Below, piece by piece: positions 1 through 6,705 of a DNA stretch of 10,651 nucleotides. The position numbers were made by a program, and so were the translations under genes. The DNA lies in contig UZAN01057621.1 in NCBI GenBank assembly GCA_900618425.1, positions 1 through 10,651 on the forward strand, given 5' to 3'. The notes beneath the pieces are model-generated. The model was not told where the DNA came from. It searched no databases and was given only the letters and a program-made list of their open reading frames with translations. Every line of letters starts with the position of its first letter. Within the stretch, counting starts at the first letter, position 1. The stretch comes from Echinostoma caproni (taxonomy: Eukaryota > Platyhelminthes > Trematoda > Plagiorchiida > Echinostomatidae).

Positions 1-1490
1 AACAGTTTGGATACAGCTGACTCGGGACCACTATCCATTTATTGCTAAAACCTCCACCATTTACGTCTTCCTCTCCCCTTTATTCGCTCTCCTCTTTATT
101 CACTCTCCTACCCACCTCTCCAGAAGCTCTATCCTCAGCCCTTACTTATCCTCTACCTCTATTCGACACCTCTACCTCTTTACATCAACTTCTTAGTCCC
201 AATGAATGGTCTGGCCTTCCCATAAGTCTGCAAGTTGGAACACCATTCTTGACAACCCCTTCTGACTGGAGCCNNNNGGTTCCTCAAACGGCGTATTCTA
301 ATCCATCTAACCGAAAACGGTATGGTGGATGCTTCCCAACACGGCTTTCTCCCAGACACTTCATGCATCCCCAATGTGCTAACGTTAATGGATAGCCTAA
401 CATGTTCCTATGATGAAGGTCATATTTCGTACGCGATCTTCATAGGCTTTACCAAAGACTCAGTCAGAGTGCCACACATTCCCCTCTTGTAAAACTAGGG
501 AGTTATGGCATCACTGGCAGATTGCTTTCCCTACTTACTAGCCTTCCGTCGAGCCGCTCCTTCGCGATTCAAATAGGCAAAGCCCTTTCTTCATCCTCCA
601 CAGACTAAATAGGATTCCCACGGGACTGCGTACGAGGCCCTTTCCTTTTTCTGATTTACATTGATGACCTCCCCAAGCGTTTCTCTGAAGAGATTGCCAT
701 TTATGTGGATAACATCACTATCTGAGGCACAGACGCATCCAAAGTGCAGTCGGCGATTGAGCAAACGAAAACTGGTCAGTCAACTGAAGCTTACCATTCA
801 ATGATGGAAAATGTGCAAGCATGACCTTTGGTAACGCTCCTGGTCAACCTTTCTTCGTAAACTTTTCAACCCCAATTCAAATGGTTGATCAGCACTAAAT
901 GCCTGGTTTCTGGCTAAATAGAAATCTCTCGTTTTCTTCCCACAACCAAAAAGCCAGTAAAACCGATTTTCTTATCCTGAACCTTATCAAACGATCTTTC
1001 CCGCATATAACCATAGAGGATTTCCCTTTCCTCTAAGGAACATAAATACGCCCACATTTAGAATATGGCATCCAAATTGTACATTCGCGACCGCGACTCT
1101 CTAGAACGTGTGCAGCGAAGAGCCACGAAACTAGTACATGTCTTGTCAGAAATCCCTTATCCTATCCGACTTAAACCGCCGAATCTATAACCTCTAGATA
1201 TACGGCGTTTCAGAAGAGATCTTTTGTTTCTGTATAACCTCTTCTCATCAGGCCAAGTTGACTGTTTGTTTACACGCTCTAGCCTGAAACATTTACGGGG
1301 ACATCCAAGAAAACTATTCAAACACCGACCCAGAACCTTCATTCTCTCCAACTTCTTCACGCACAGGGTCATATGAGAATGGAACAAACTTCCACCAGAG
1401 ATCGTAAACTGCTCCAAACGGGTCTTCGAAACCCTTCTATACTCACACCTAGGGCTAACCCTTCCGCAGATCTAATATGCCTCCATTCTC
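1..1490 (+). pseudogene. Decayed CR1/Jockey-type LINE, reverse transcriptase region
   Basis: This is the RT half of a non-LTR retrotransposon, which would copy its own RNA at a nicked target. Spread over all three plus frames I read, in order: an Arg-Ile-Leu-Ile-His-Leu-Thr-Glu-Asn-Gly-Met-Val then Gln-His-Gly-Phe block (about 287-345), motif A as IGFTKDSVRVPH (about 442-477), a GPFLFLIYIDDLP block (about 637-675), motif C as YVDN (702-713), RPHLEYGIQ (about 1050), ERVQRRATKLVH (about 1105), and a tail with RRFRRDLLFLYNLFSSGQVD, HLRGHPRKLF and EWNKLPPEIVN (about 1200-1410). That order is typical of CR1/Jockey-like elements. It is dead: motif A has Gly where the catalytic Asp belongs (445-447), motif C is not YADD, and there are many stops and frame changes. 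The 5' part (1-273) is pyrimidine-rich and only loosely matches the region before RT; the endonuclease lies outside the window. Clade is an inference. Confidence 0.85.
274..277. other. Assembly gap of four Ns
   Basis: Four undetermined bases sit inside the LINE, between the Trp-rich segment before RT and the first clear RT block. The reading frame changes here, and the usual conserved block before the Gln-His-Gly-Phe motif (an NYRPISL-like stretch in relatives) is missing, so the gap may be longer than its four symbols suggest. Confidence 0.95.
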
Positions 1491-1984
1491 TGGTTGACAA
1501 CCCCCACTTTATCCTGCTTTTCCCTGTTACCTTCTCCTCCCACATCCTTCATTTCTTCGTCTAAATTTTTCCCGATGCATGCACCCTCAACCCAGCGGCA
1601 CCATATTGGAGCCAGCTCCCCTTTTCAGTTAACAACCCTTTCAGCCCGTGCACCAAACTACAGAAAAGAAAACAAATACAGAACCGGGAATAATGGGCGC
1701 AAGCTTCGAACCCGAGTACTACTTCAAGACTTCAAGACTTTAAAGCTCTCCGAATGGTTATATACTTTTCGTTTAATTGAAGAAGAGTTCTAGTCTTCCT
1801 GTTGTCGTAACACAGGGGATTCACGGAGCCCATCAGTGCAAGAAGCTGGACGAATTGGCACGCCACCACTACGTCCTGTGAACCGACCTGAGCTGACCTG
1901 ACCCGACGAGGTACTTTGTTTTAGCTCATCAAATTACATCAATGGATTTTCGCTTCTAATTACGCAGACATTTAATCTACAACG
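1491..1984. other. No gene recognised; LINE 3' flank and possible 5' UTR
   Basis: The plus-strand reading frame over 1494-1793 is low-complexity (Ser/Pro/Phe-rich) and resembles nothing I know; it is probably LINE 3' tail or spacer. Visible structure is minor: a tandem TTCAAGAC duplication near 1728-1742, and a run of related GACCTGA/GACCTGACC/GACCCGAC words near 1887-1908. The last 60 bases include a T-rich stretch ending in TTTTAG at about 1923, which could be a splice acceptor for the exon candidate that follows, or simply leader sequence. Confidence 0.5.
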
Positions 1985-2047
1985 ATGACCGTCACTGGAG
2001 ATGCAATGACATCTCTCAGCAGCGAGAGCGCAACTTCTAGCAAAAAG
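1985..2047 (+). CDS. Possible first coding exon of an unknown gene (partial)
   Basis: An ATG at 1985 opens 21 codons rich in Ser and Thr (starts MTVTGDAMTSLSS, ends ATSSKK) and runs directly into AAAAAG|GTGAAT, a reasonable splice donor at 2047/2048. The exon would end in phase 0. A T-rich acceptor-like TTTTAG lies about 60 bases upstream, so it could also be a second exon. Beyond the donor the frame meets a stop almost at once, as expected for an intron. I see no convincing downstream plus-strand exon in the window, so any such gene would need an intron longer than 8 kb; that is possible in large flatworm genomes but weakens the call. Function unknown. Confidence 0.3.
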
Positions 2048-2109
2048 GTGAATTTCATGTAACGAAAATCCAAAACAATTATTATTTCTATTTTAAAGTT
2101 GTTGCTTAT

Positions 2110-2205
2110 TCCGTGCACGGAGTTTTGCAGTAAGTATACTTATTACAAAACTTACTTATAAGTAAGTGAGTAAACTATGGTTTACTTTTCATTTTGATGA
2201 AAAGT
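2110..2205. repeat. Five consecutive palindromes or hairpins
   Basis: Read directly: a 12-bp perfect palindrome TCCGTGCACGGA (2110-2121), a 12-bp perfect palindrome TAAGTATACTTA (2131-2142), an 18-bp perfect palindrome ACTTACTTATAAGTAAGT (2150-2167), a hairpin AGTAAAC/GTTTACT with loop TATG (2169-2186), and a hairpin ACTTTTCAT/ATGAAAAGT with loop TTTG (2184-2205). The last two share bases, so they are alternative folds. Four of the five reuse AGTAA/TTACT words, so they may derive from one another. Function unknown. Confidence 0.9.
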
Positions 2206-2430
2206 AATCTATATGTCAATGAGGAGATTTAAAACAGACCCATTTTACAGTCTCTCAATATACCTATGGCTGGCAAAAGTGCGTACGTCATAAAGCAACT
2301 TGGAGTCTTTAAAAAGTATGTTTCTGAAACGTTCCGTGTACTCGGAAGCCAGCGTTGCTTTTCTACGGCCGCAAAATTAGAGAATATTATCCTAACTGAC
2401 TCTTGGCGCTAGTGGGCTACAGCGTACTGC

Positions 2431-2462
2431 GTTTCACTTAAGGGAAACTAGAATTCTAGTTT
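2431..2462. repeat. Two overlapping 18-bp palindromes
   Basis: AAACTAGAATTCTAGTTT at 2445-2462 is a perfect 18-bp palindrome. It overlaps GTTTCACTTAAGGGAAAC at 2431-2448, an 18-bp palindrome with one mismatched pair. Sharing 2445-2448, the two could not both extrude fully as cruciforms. Confidence 0.9.
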
Positions 2463-2510
2463 GATCCGCTCTTGGCATTTTAAGCTAGTTTAGGCTCATA
2501 AGTATAAACA

Positions 2511-2552
2511 AGCTTTAATTAAATAATTAATTAAGCTACCCGGTTTAAACCG
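2511..2552. repeat. Imperfect AT-rich inverted repeat plus 12-bp palindrome
   Basis: An inverted repeat with a one-base bulge (AGCTTTAATTAA against TTAATTAAGCT) spans 2511-2537. CGGTTTAAACCG, a 12-bp perfect palindrome, follows at 2541-2552. Confidence 0.8.
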
Positions 2553-2639
2553 CGAGCTTCTGGTTTTCCTCTAAACGCGCAGTTGTGCCCATGACCGGCT
2601 TATGTCGTATATTACACAATTCAGAATATGTAATTTTAA

Positions 2640-2686
2640 AAATCCCTTAGGGATTTACAGCTTTAAAAATGTTTACAAGGTAAACA
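2640..2686. repeat. Two adjacent 7-bp stem hairpins with 3-base loops
   Basis: AAATCCC/GGGATTT with loop TTA spans 2640-2656, and TGTTTAC/GTAAACA with loop AAG spans 2670-2686. Both are perfect stems. Confidence 0.85.
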
Positions 2687-2702
2687 GGGCTCAGGAAGTA
2701 TG

Positions 2703-2772
2703 TATTTGAAAAGGATCCATCGTATTGCCTGTCGTTTCACAGGGTATATCTGACAGAAACCATTTTCAAATA
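2703..2772. repeat. 10-bp inverted repeat with 50-base loop
   Basis: TATTTGAAAA (2703-2712) is perfectly complementary to TTTTCAAATA (2763-2772). The loop holds its own small stems, CCTGT/ACAGG near 2728-2743 and a second option CTGTC/GACAG, so the 70 bases could fold as a branched hairpin. Confidence 0.75.
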
Positions 2773-2825
2773 ATTATTGTATTGGGAATTAAATACTTTC
2801 CAGACATTTTAATGGTTGGGAATAT

Positions 2826-2841
2826 TAACACAGTTGTGTTA
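2826..2841. repeat. 7-bp stem hairpin with 2-base loop
   Basis: TAACACA/TGTGTTA around GT. This is the right-most member of the palindrome-rich tract. Confidence 0.8.
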
Positions 2842-3104
2842 TTTTATGCGCCAATTTACTGGCACATTAGGTGGACTCGTAATACTTTATTTTAATTAGG
2901 TCGAGTTTTAGGCCGTGGTAAAAGTGCGAAAAATCTGGAAACGTTGGAGCTTTTTTGCTAACAGGGAATATAATTCAATAATTATAATCAGCGCTAAGAT
3001 TTGATATGTTTCCCGGCAGAAATCAGAATCTTGTTCGCTGGTTAATGCCAACATGCTTCTGGTTGAGGCTAATCTTCTGATGTGTGACTTTCATTTTTAC
3101 TCAT

Positions 3105-3129
3105 TATATATATATATATATATATATAT
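3105..3129. repeat. TA dinucleotide microsatellite
   Basis: Twelve uninterrupted TA units plus one T. This is simple-sequence repeat, likely polymorphic in length and able to extrude a cruciform. Confidence 0.97.
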
Positions 3130-3490
3130 GTTTCAGTAAATTTTACTACTTCCCCAGCAAAAAGTGTAAAAGACCATATAACCGTTCAAACGCGATACAC
3201 TTAGCTGGCTTACACATTTTGTAGGTCTCACTCATGAGTAGTGATATGTACCTCAGTATACGTTTTAATTGTATTAGGGATTTTTCCACTGCCATCCGAA
3301 TGGATAGGGCGTAGGAAATAGCTTAATCCATTGATTGTGGTGAATATGTATAGAAGAAAGATACCATCTTTATGTTATTCTGTTCTTTAAAAGGAAGAAA
3401 ACGGTTTTGTGTTGAAAGATTATTTTAAATGCAATCTTATTATTGCTAGTACGCAAATTTCACTTTAGATCATCGTCCACTAGGCGGACG

Positions 3491-3595
3491 TTTATTGGCC
3501 TGACCAGTGTTCACGAAAACATGTATAGCGAACAGTGTGCAAATGAACGAACCAAAAGCGGACGATTGATATCACGACGGTTGTATTGATATAAT
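3491..3595 (-). other. Possible terminal exon with polyadenylation signal
   Basis: On the minus strand a strong pyrimidine tract (about 3598-3620) ends in TGTAG at 3596/3597, a good splice acceptor. One reading frame stays open for about 24 codons after it, and AATAAA occurs 100 bases in (3491-3496), a normal spacing for a last exon. It lies downstream of the membrane-segment exon on the same strand and could be an alternative or untranslated end of that gene. No protein similarity is recognised, so this rests on signals alone. Confidence 0.25.
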
Positions 3596-4168
3596 CTACA
3601 GAGAGAAGGGAGAGAGACGCATAGCTGAGTAAGCTCGCAGAAAGTGAACCCCAACGTACGCTGACTGAAACGTTGGCCTTGTTTCGGCGAAAGATATGGT
3701 TCGAATGTGGAAAAGCTGCATGCGCATCAAGGGTTCCTCACCTTCATTAGAAAACCAACAACAGCCTTTGGTAAGGATGTGCGTATGGGTGTGAAGTTTA
3801 ATTTCATTTGGTACTCTGGAAACGTACAACAGGTTGAACATTAAAAGGCATCCAAATGGTCCATCAATGCCCAAAATTGTACCAGTAGACCGATACTGGA
3901 GGGTACTCCACATAGCAACGAGAGGAAAATTGATTCTAAGGGACGTCAGCAGTCCATCAAGGTTTCGATACGTGTCCCGTTTTAGAAGTAGTGAATTAAA
4001 TGTTGACCCGTCTTAGCCGGTCTCAAGCCGGTAAAATACTGACCAGGGTTGTCAGGGAAAGGTTTTCGATACACTCGCAATGCTGGATCGAAGGGTTGGT
4101 TAAGGAGGGTTGTAAACATGTGTGGCTGTTATGTCGAAGTGTTTCTCTGAGTTTCATTCGTTTCATAC
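3596..4168. other. No gene recognised; probable intron or 3' flank
   Basis: Several overlapping reading frames exist on both strands, but none shows domain-like composition. Visible structure: a purine-rich stretch 3600-3617 (a pyrimidine tract on the minus strand), a hairpin CCAACGT/ACGTTGG at 3651-3676, and AGCCGGT repeated directly at about 4015-4032. Confidence 0.5.
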
Positions 4169-4191
4169 CTGCATCTCGGTGGATTGCGGTT
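4169..4191 (-). other. Possible 23-base microexon
   Basis: On the minus strand CTTCTTTTTCTTTCCAG (a near-ideal acceptor) is followed after exactly 23 bases by CAG|GTATGA (a good donor). It lies about 100 bases downstream of the stop codon of the membrane-segment exon. If that exon is instead spliced at its internal GTAAAG donor (intron starting at 4436, phase 1), the 23 bases stay in frame and encode eight residues, EPQSTEMQ. Microexon genes are known in parasitic flatworms, but no transcript evidence is available here. Confidence 0.3.
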
Positions 4192-4290
4192 CTGGAAAGA
4201 AAAAGAAGTGAACGTTGAAGAAGATGGTTGAAGCTGGTTGATAATGACAGAAGCAAACGACTAAGATGGAAAAGAGAGCTTTTGGTTTTG

Positions 4291-4677
4291 TTATGCTAAA
4301 AATTGCTCGTAGATGAGGGTTGCAATGATGAAAATGAGGGTGAAGTAGAGAAAAACATTTCGAACAAAAGTGTTCGTTAGGCTGTCTGAGAACGTACTGG
4401 TGGACGAATTTCGCAACCAAGGCGGCCGTGCTTTACCAATATCGACGGTGATTTTGAGTGACGGTTCTCTAACGGTGTGATGAGTGGTGGGGTTATAGAC
4501 GGAGGATCCGCAACTGAAATAGTTATCACAAAAAGCGGTGTTCTCATCCAAGAATGCCGGTTGAATTTGATCTAAGTTAACGGACATCTTGTCATAAATC
4601 TTTATCATTGCATACCCTTGCAAGTACTCATCTTGTGTGGTCCGGTGCACGATACTTGAAAGGTTTGCGAGTACTCT
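4291..4677 (-). CDS. Probable last coding exon of an unknown membrane protein (partial)
   Basis: The reading frame begins directly after TACGTCTTCCTTCGTGTAG, a strong minus-strand acceptor whose TAG (4678-4680) would be a stop if translated, and stays open for 128 codons to TAA at 4291-4293. Codon choice looks like real coding sequence and, unlike the rest of the window, nothing interrupts it. The protein has two N-glycosylation sequons (ANLSS near the start, RNSST about 30 residues before the membrane segment), a close Cys pair (FCDNYFSCG), and a C-terminal hydrophobic segment (starts NVFLYFTLIFIIATLI) with only about five residues after it. This suggests an extracellular or luminal part, one membrane pass and almost no tail. 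I do not recognise the family. No AATAAA follows within 700 bases; an ATTAAA lies at 3797-3802. Start codon and upstream exons are not identified. Confidence 0.5.
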   Translation of the reverse strand, partial: RVLANLSSIVHRTTQDEYLQGYAMIKIYDKMSVNLDQIQPAFLDENTAFCDNYFSCGSSVYNPTTHHTVREPSLKITVDIGKARPPWLRNSSTSTFSDSLTNTFVRNVFLYFTLIFIIATLIYEQFLA

Positions 4678-4782
4678 CTACACGAAGGAAGACGTATGTG
4701 TTGCATTTAATCCCCTTTGGTACACAAAGGTACTAAACCGTGATGTAGCAGCGTGCTCCTCGCATATTTTCTGTCCAAGCTG

Positions 4783-5192
4783 TTATATAAAATAGGCACA
4801 GTTAAGACTACGCTGGTGATTAGGAGAAAAAATTCCCCTGAAAGACGTTAAATGCAGTCGAAGGTCAGAGCTCCTTGGAGTTGTTAGTGTAAACGCTCCG
4901 CCAGGCCGTTTGCAGCCGGATGGTATATATTTGTGCGAGCCTGTATGCACCCTAATATAATGAATAAAGCTTTTGGAAGAACCTTTTAAATGAGAACCCA
5001 CATTTGTTGCCGGTCACTGGGCATCGTATGTTGCTACTCGGTGCTTCAGCAACACCTTAGCTGTCGTTTTGGATGAACAATGACGGAATACTCCTAACAC
5101 TGGTCGGATTTTTGTAAAGCCGCAATTTGTCTAAAGTCGACGGTGTCCGGGAAAATTTTGTTTATGCGTAAAAGAACAGCGGCGACATTTTC
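4783..5192 (-). pseudogene. Ty3/Gypsy pol fragment (RNase H end to integrase tail), first lineage
   Basis: A broken piece of retrotransposon polyprotein. From the right, the minus strand reads ENVAAVLLRIN, the degraded RNase H end (relatives have an ENV-A-D-LSRI-like motif), then PDTVDFRQIAALQKSDQ, the linker before integrase. After stops and a deletion that removes the zinc-binding part and most of the catalytic core, it resumes near 4960 with FFQKLYSLY, then YHPAANGLAERLH around the last catalytic Glu, and QLQGALTFDC. There are several stops and a frame change between these blocks. The YHPAANG-ERLH form differs from the integrase of the larger element in this window, so a second Gypsy lineage is present; it resembles CsRn1/Kabuki-type elements from memory. 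The right end is cut at 5192/5193 by a dispersed repeat. Confidence 0.75.
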
Positions 5193-5408
5193 GGTTGCTG
5201 TCTGTTGTCTGCCCATATAGACAAAACAGCATAATGAAAATTTCAATGTTGAGAGCGGAATCACATAGAAGATGGACGATTCATATAGACAAGGGTTGCA
5301 AGAATAATGAGTAGATGCACGAGCGCCACTCAGTCATATCACTTAGTGTCTCTAACCGCCAGTTACCATGATCTCGGGGTTCCCACCCCGAGAGCCTACC
5401 GGGACCGA
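5193..5408. repeat. Dispersed repeat, copy 1
   Basis: It shares ordered, diverged similarity with 9876-10110: GGTTGCTGTCTGTTGTCTGC against GGTTGCTATCTTTTGGCTGC at the left end, then GGTTGCAA, GCACGAGCGCCAC against GCACGAACGCCAC, CAGTCATATCA against CAGCCATATCAG, GTCTC-AACC, and GCCTA-CGG. The left edge is well defined because Gypsy coding sequence runs right up to it. The right edge is approximate. No coding capacity, and family not recognised (SINE, MITE or LTR remnant are all possible). Contains a strong hairpin, listed separately. Confidence 0.7.
5372..5393. repeat. 9-bp GC-rich hairpin with TCCC loop
   Basis: TCTCGGGGT/ACCCCGAGA around TCCC, a perfect stem within the dispersed repeat. 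The matching place in the other copy (about 10065-10085) has CCCGAGG and no equal stem, so it is either the ancestral form or an acquired feature. Confidence 0.85.
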
Positions 5409-6119
5409 AATGACTCAGTCTCTTGGTTAGAGTTTTCATACCCTCAGACCAGGTCTTAGTTTGAACGCCTTTGAACTTTTTGGAGGTGGGTGTACCCTGA
5501 GTGATTTCAGTTTTCAGGTCCCGATCTCATCGAGCCATAAGAGACCTACAAGTTTTACTTCACTGGTTCCAATGACGCATTTTTCTTAGTTTATAAAAGT
5601 GTTAAGTTTTTGTCTAGCTTGTCCCTGTGCATTCTACACGCAGTAGTATTAGCAGTATGTATGCGAAGGCGCCTGATATGTTTTTCTCATAGATGAATTT
5701 TTCGATTTCCTGTTGCTGAGAGCAAGCACTACCGTTCGTCACTCCAGATATAGTTTGTCCTAAGAAAGTGAACGGTAAATCTTTTTCTTCTATATTTCTT
5801 CGGTGTTGTGCACTTTGTAAGTCTAAAGGATTGCAAGTAGTGGATTATGATTTTTTAAACACCATTTTATTATTCATTTGTGGCAGCTGACAGGTGTCTT
5901 ACGGTGTGTATCGATTAATAGTTTAACTCCAGTCAACTAACAAACGTCTTTTGTGTCATTCATTTGTAGGCACAATATATTATGTATATTTCTATTTTCA
6001 TACACACCTAAGTTCAGACTGTGCTAAACAAATCACGATACAATAATCTTAATAAAAAGAAGAAAGGTCCATAATCTACTCGAGGGCACGATACTACTAC
6101 GTTGCCCAGTGGATTTTCT
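5409..6119. other. No gene recognised; AT-rich spacer
   Basis: No coding frame or protein similarity on either strand. 5409-5560 could continue the dispersed repeat family, but I cannot match it to the other copy. AATAAA on the plus strand at 6051-6056, followed by an A/G-rich stretch, may be the polyA-like end of an old retroposon. Confidence 0.5.
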
Positions 6120-6368
6120 TTGGGAATTCACAACCAGAGCCTTGGGTTACCCAAAGGCTGACCCGCAAGGCAGCGGGGCGGTGTTTAAAAATCGCAATCC
6201 ATCGGGGGCCGGTGTCTAGTCCATCGGATCGTGCACCCTTTGGACGTCCAAGGTGCCCAATACATCTCAATACCCAATCAAGTCGGTGAACACTACCACG
6301 ACCAGGAAAATGTGATTGGGTGTGGTTCGTGAGCCTCTTCTCGGTTGGTTTGGTATCAGGCTTTTTAG

Positions 6369-6379
6369 CCCCCCCCCCC
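6369..6379. repeat. Homopolymer run of 11 C
   Basis: Read directly; length is prone to sequencing error. Confidence 0.95.
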
Positions 6380-6437
6380 GAGGTGAACTGTCAATCGTGG
6401 TTCACCGGCCCGGTTACGCTCCCGGATTTTGGCTTTT

Positions 6438-6442
6438 AGTCC
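6438..6442. repeat. Probable target-site duplication, left copy
   Basis: AGTCC next to the left LTR edge, against AGTTC (9705-9709) next to the right LTR edge: four of five bases match, with a C/T transition. Ty3/Gypsy integrases usually duplicate 4-6 bp. Alone it would be weak, but both LTR edges were set independently by the TGT...ACA ends. Confidence 0.5.
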
Positions 6443-6618
6443 TGTAAAGTTTTACAAATCAAGAAAACGAGTGCATAACGGAGAAGCCTCGGAGTCGGAA
6501 TTGTACGCTTCACTCAACTAACAAATCCGGTACATGAGCTGTAACAGAAGAAAGAGTTTTATGTAACACGTAATAGAAAGAGGTGTATTAACAAGAGAAC
6601 CAGAATATGAGATCTACA
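6443..6618 (-). repeat. 3' LTR of the Gypsy element
   Basis: Aligned with the right LTR through shared blocks on the plus strand: TGTAA-GTTTTAC-AATC, TCGGAGTCGGAATT-TACGC, ACTCAACTAA-AAATCCGGTAC, CTGTAA, and GAGAACCAGAATATGA. The outer edge at 6443 is sharp. The inner edge is 6612 (end of shared sequence) or 6618 (if the ACA there is the conserved terminus). On the sense strand it ends in TTTACA. Confidence 0.85.
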
Positions 6619-6705
6619 TCAGCTGGAAAACGACCGTTTATACAAGGTGAAACACTTCAAGTATGTTTTTTGTAGTGACAAAAATTCTGAGTAGTAAGTT
6701 TTATT

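Larger units (their letters stand above)
2048..3480. other. Non-coding AT-rich region (intron or intergenic)
   Basis: No open frame of useful length and no recognisable protein on either strand. The left half (2110-2841) carries the palindrome cluster listed separately. The right half contains a TA microsatellite and one further 10-bp palindrome (ACTCATGAGT, 3230-3239), but is otherwise featureless. There is no tRNA, rRNA or CRISPR-like structure. Confidence 0.7.
6120..6442. repeat. GC-richer probable repeat with hairpins and poly-C
   Basis: Composition changes to clearly GC-richer than both neighbours. It carries a 12-bp palindrome TTGGACGTCCAA (6240-6251), a 9-bp stem ACCCAATCA/TGATTGGGT with a 32-base loop (6272-6321), an 11-C run (6369-6379) and a 7-bp stem GGTGAAC/GTTCACC (6382-6406). 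No open frame and no tRNA fold that I can make. Probably an old mobile-element piece into which, or beside which, the Gypsy element inserted at 6443; family unknown. Confidence 0.45.

Noticed and set aside
1157..1417. 86-codon minus-strand reading frame
   Set aside because: It is antisense to the LINE C-terminal region, which explains the plus strand with recognisable motifs.
1690..1720. TTCGAACCC as a tRNA B box (SINE or tRNA gene)
   Set aside because: No matching A box or cloverleaf can be drawn around it.
1494..1793. 99-codon plus-strand frame as a host gene
   Set aside because: Low-complexity composition, no splice or start context, and directly downstream of the LINE.
2431..2552. Palindromes as a bacterial-type terminator or CRISPR repeats
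   Set aside because: Units are not identical or evenly spaced, no T-run follows, and the context is eukaryotic.
3105..3129. TA run as a TATA-box promoter
   Set aside because: A perfect dinucleotide microsatellite with no gene start nearby.
4163..4420. 85-codon minus-strand frame rich in Phe and His
   Set aside because: Out of frame with the better-supported membrane exon, and its Phe-rich end is simply the pyrimidine tract of the acceptor at 4192.
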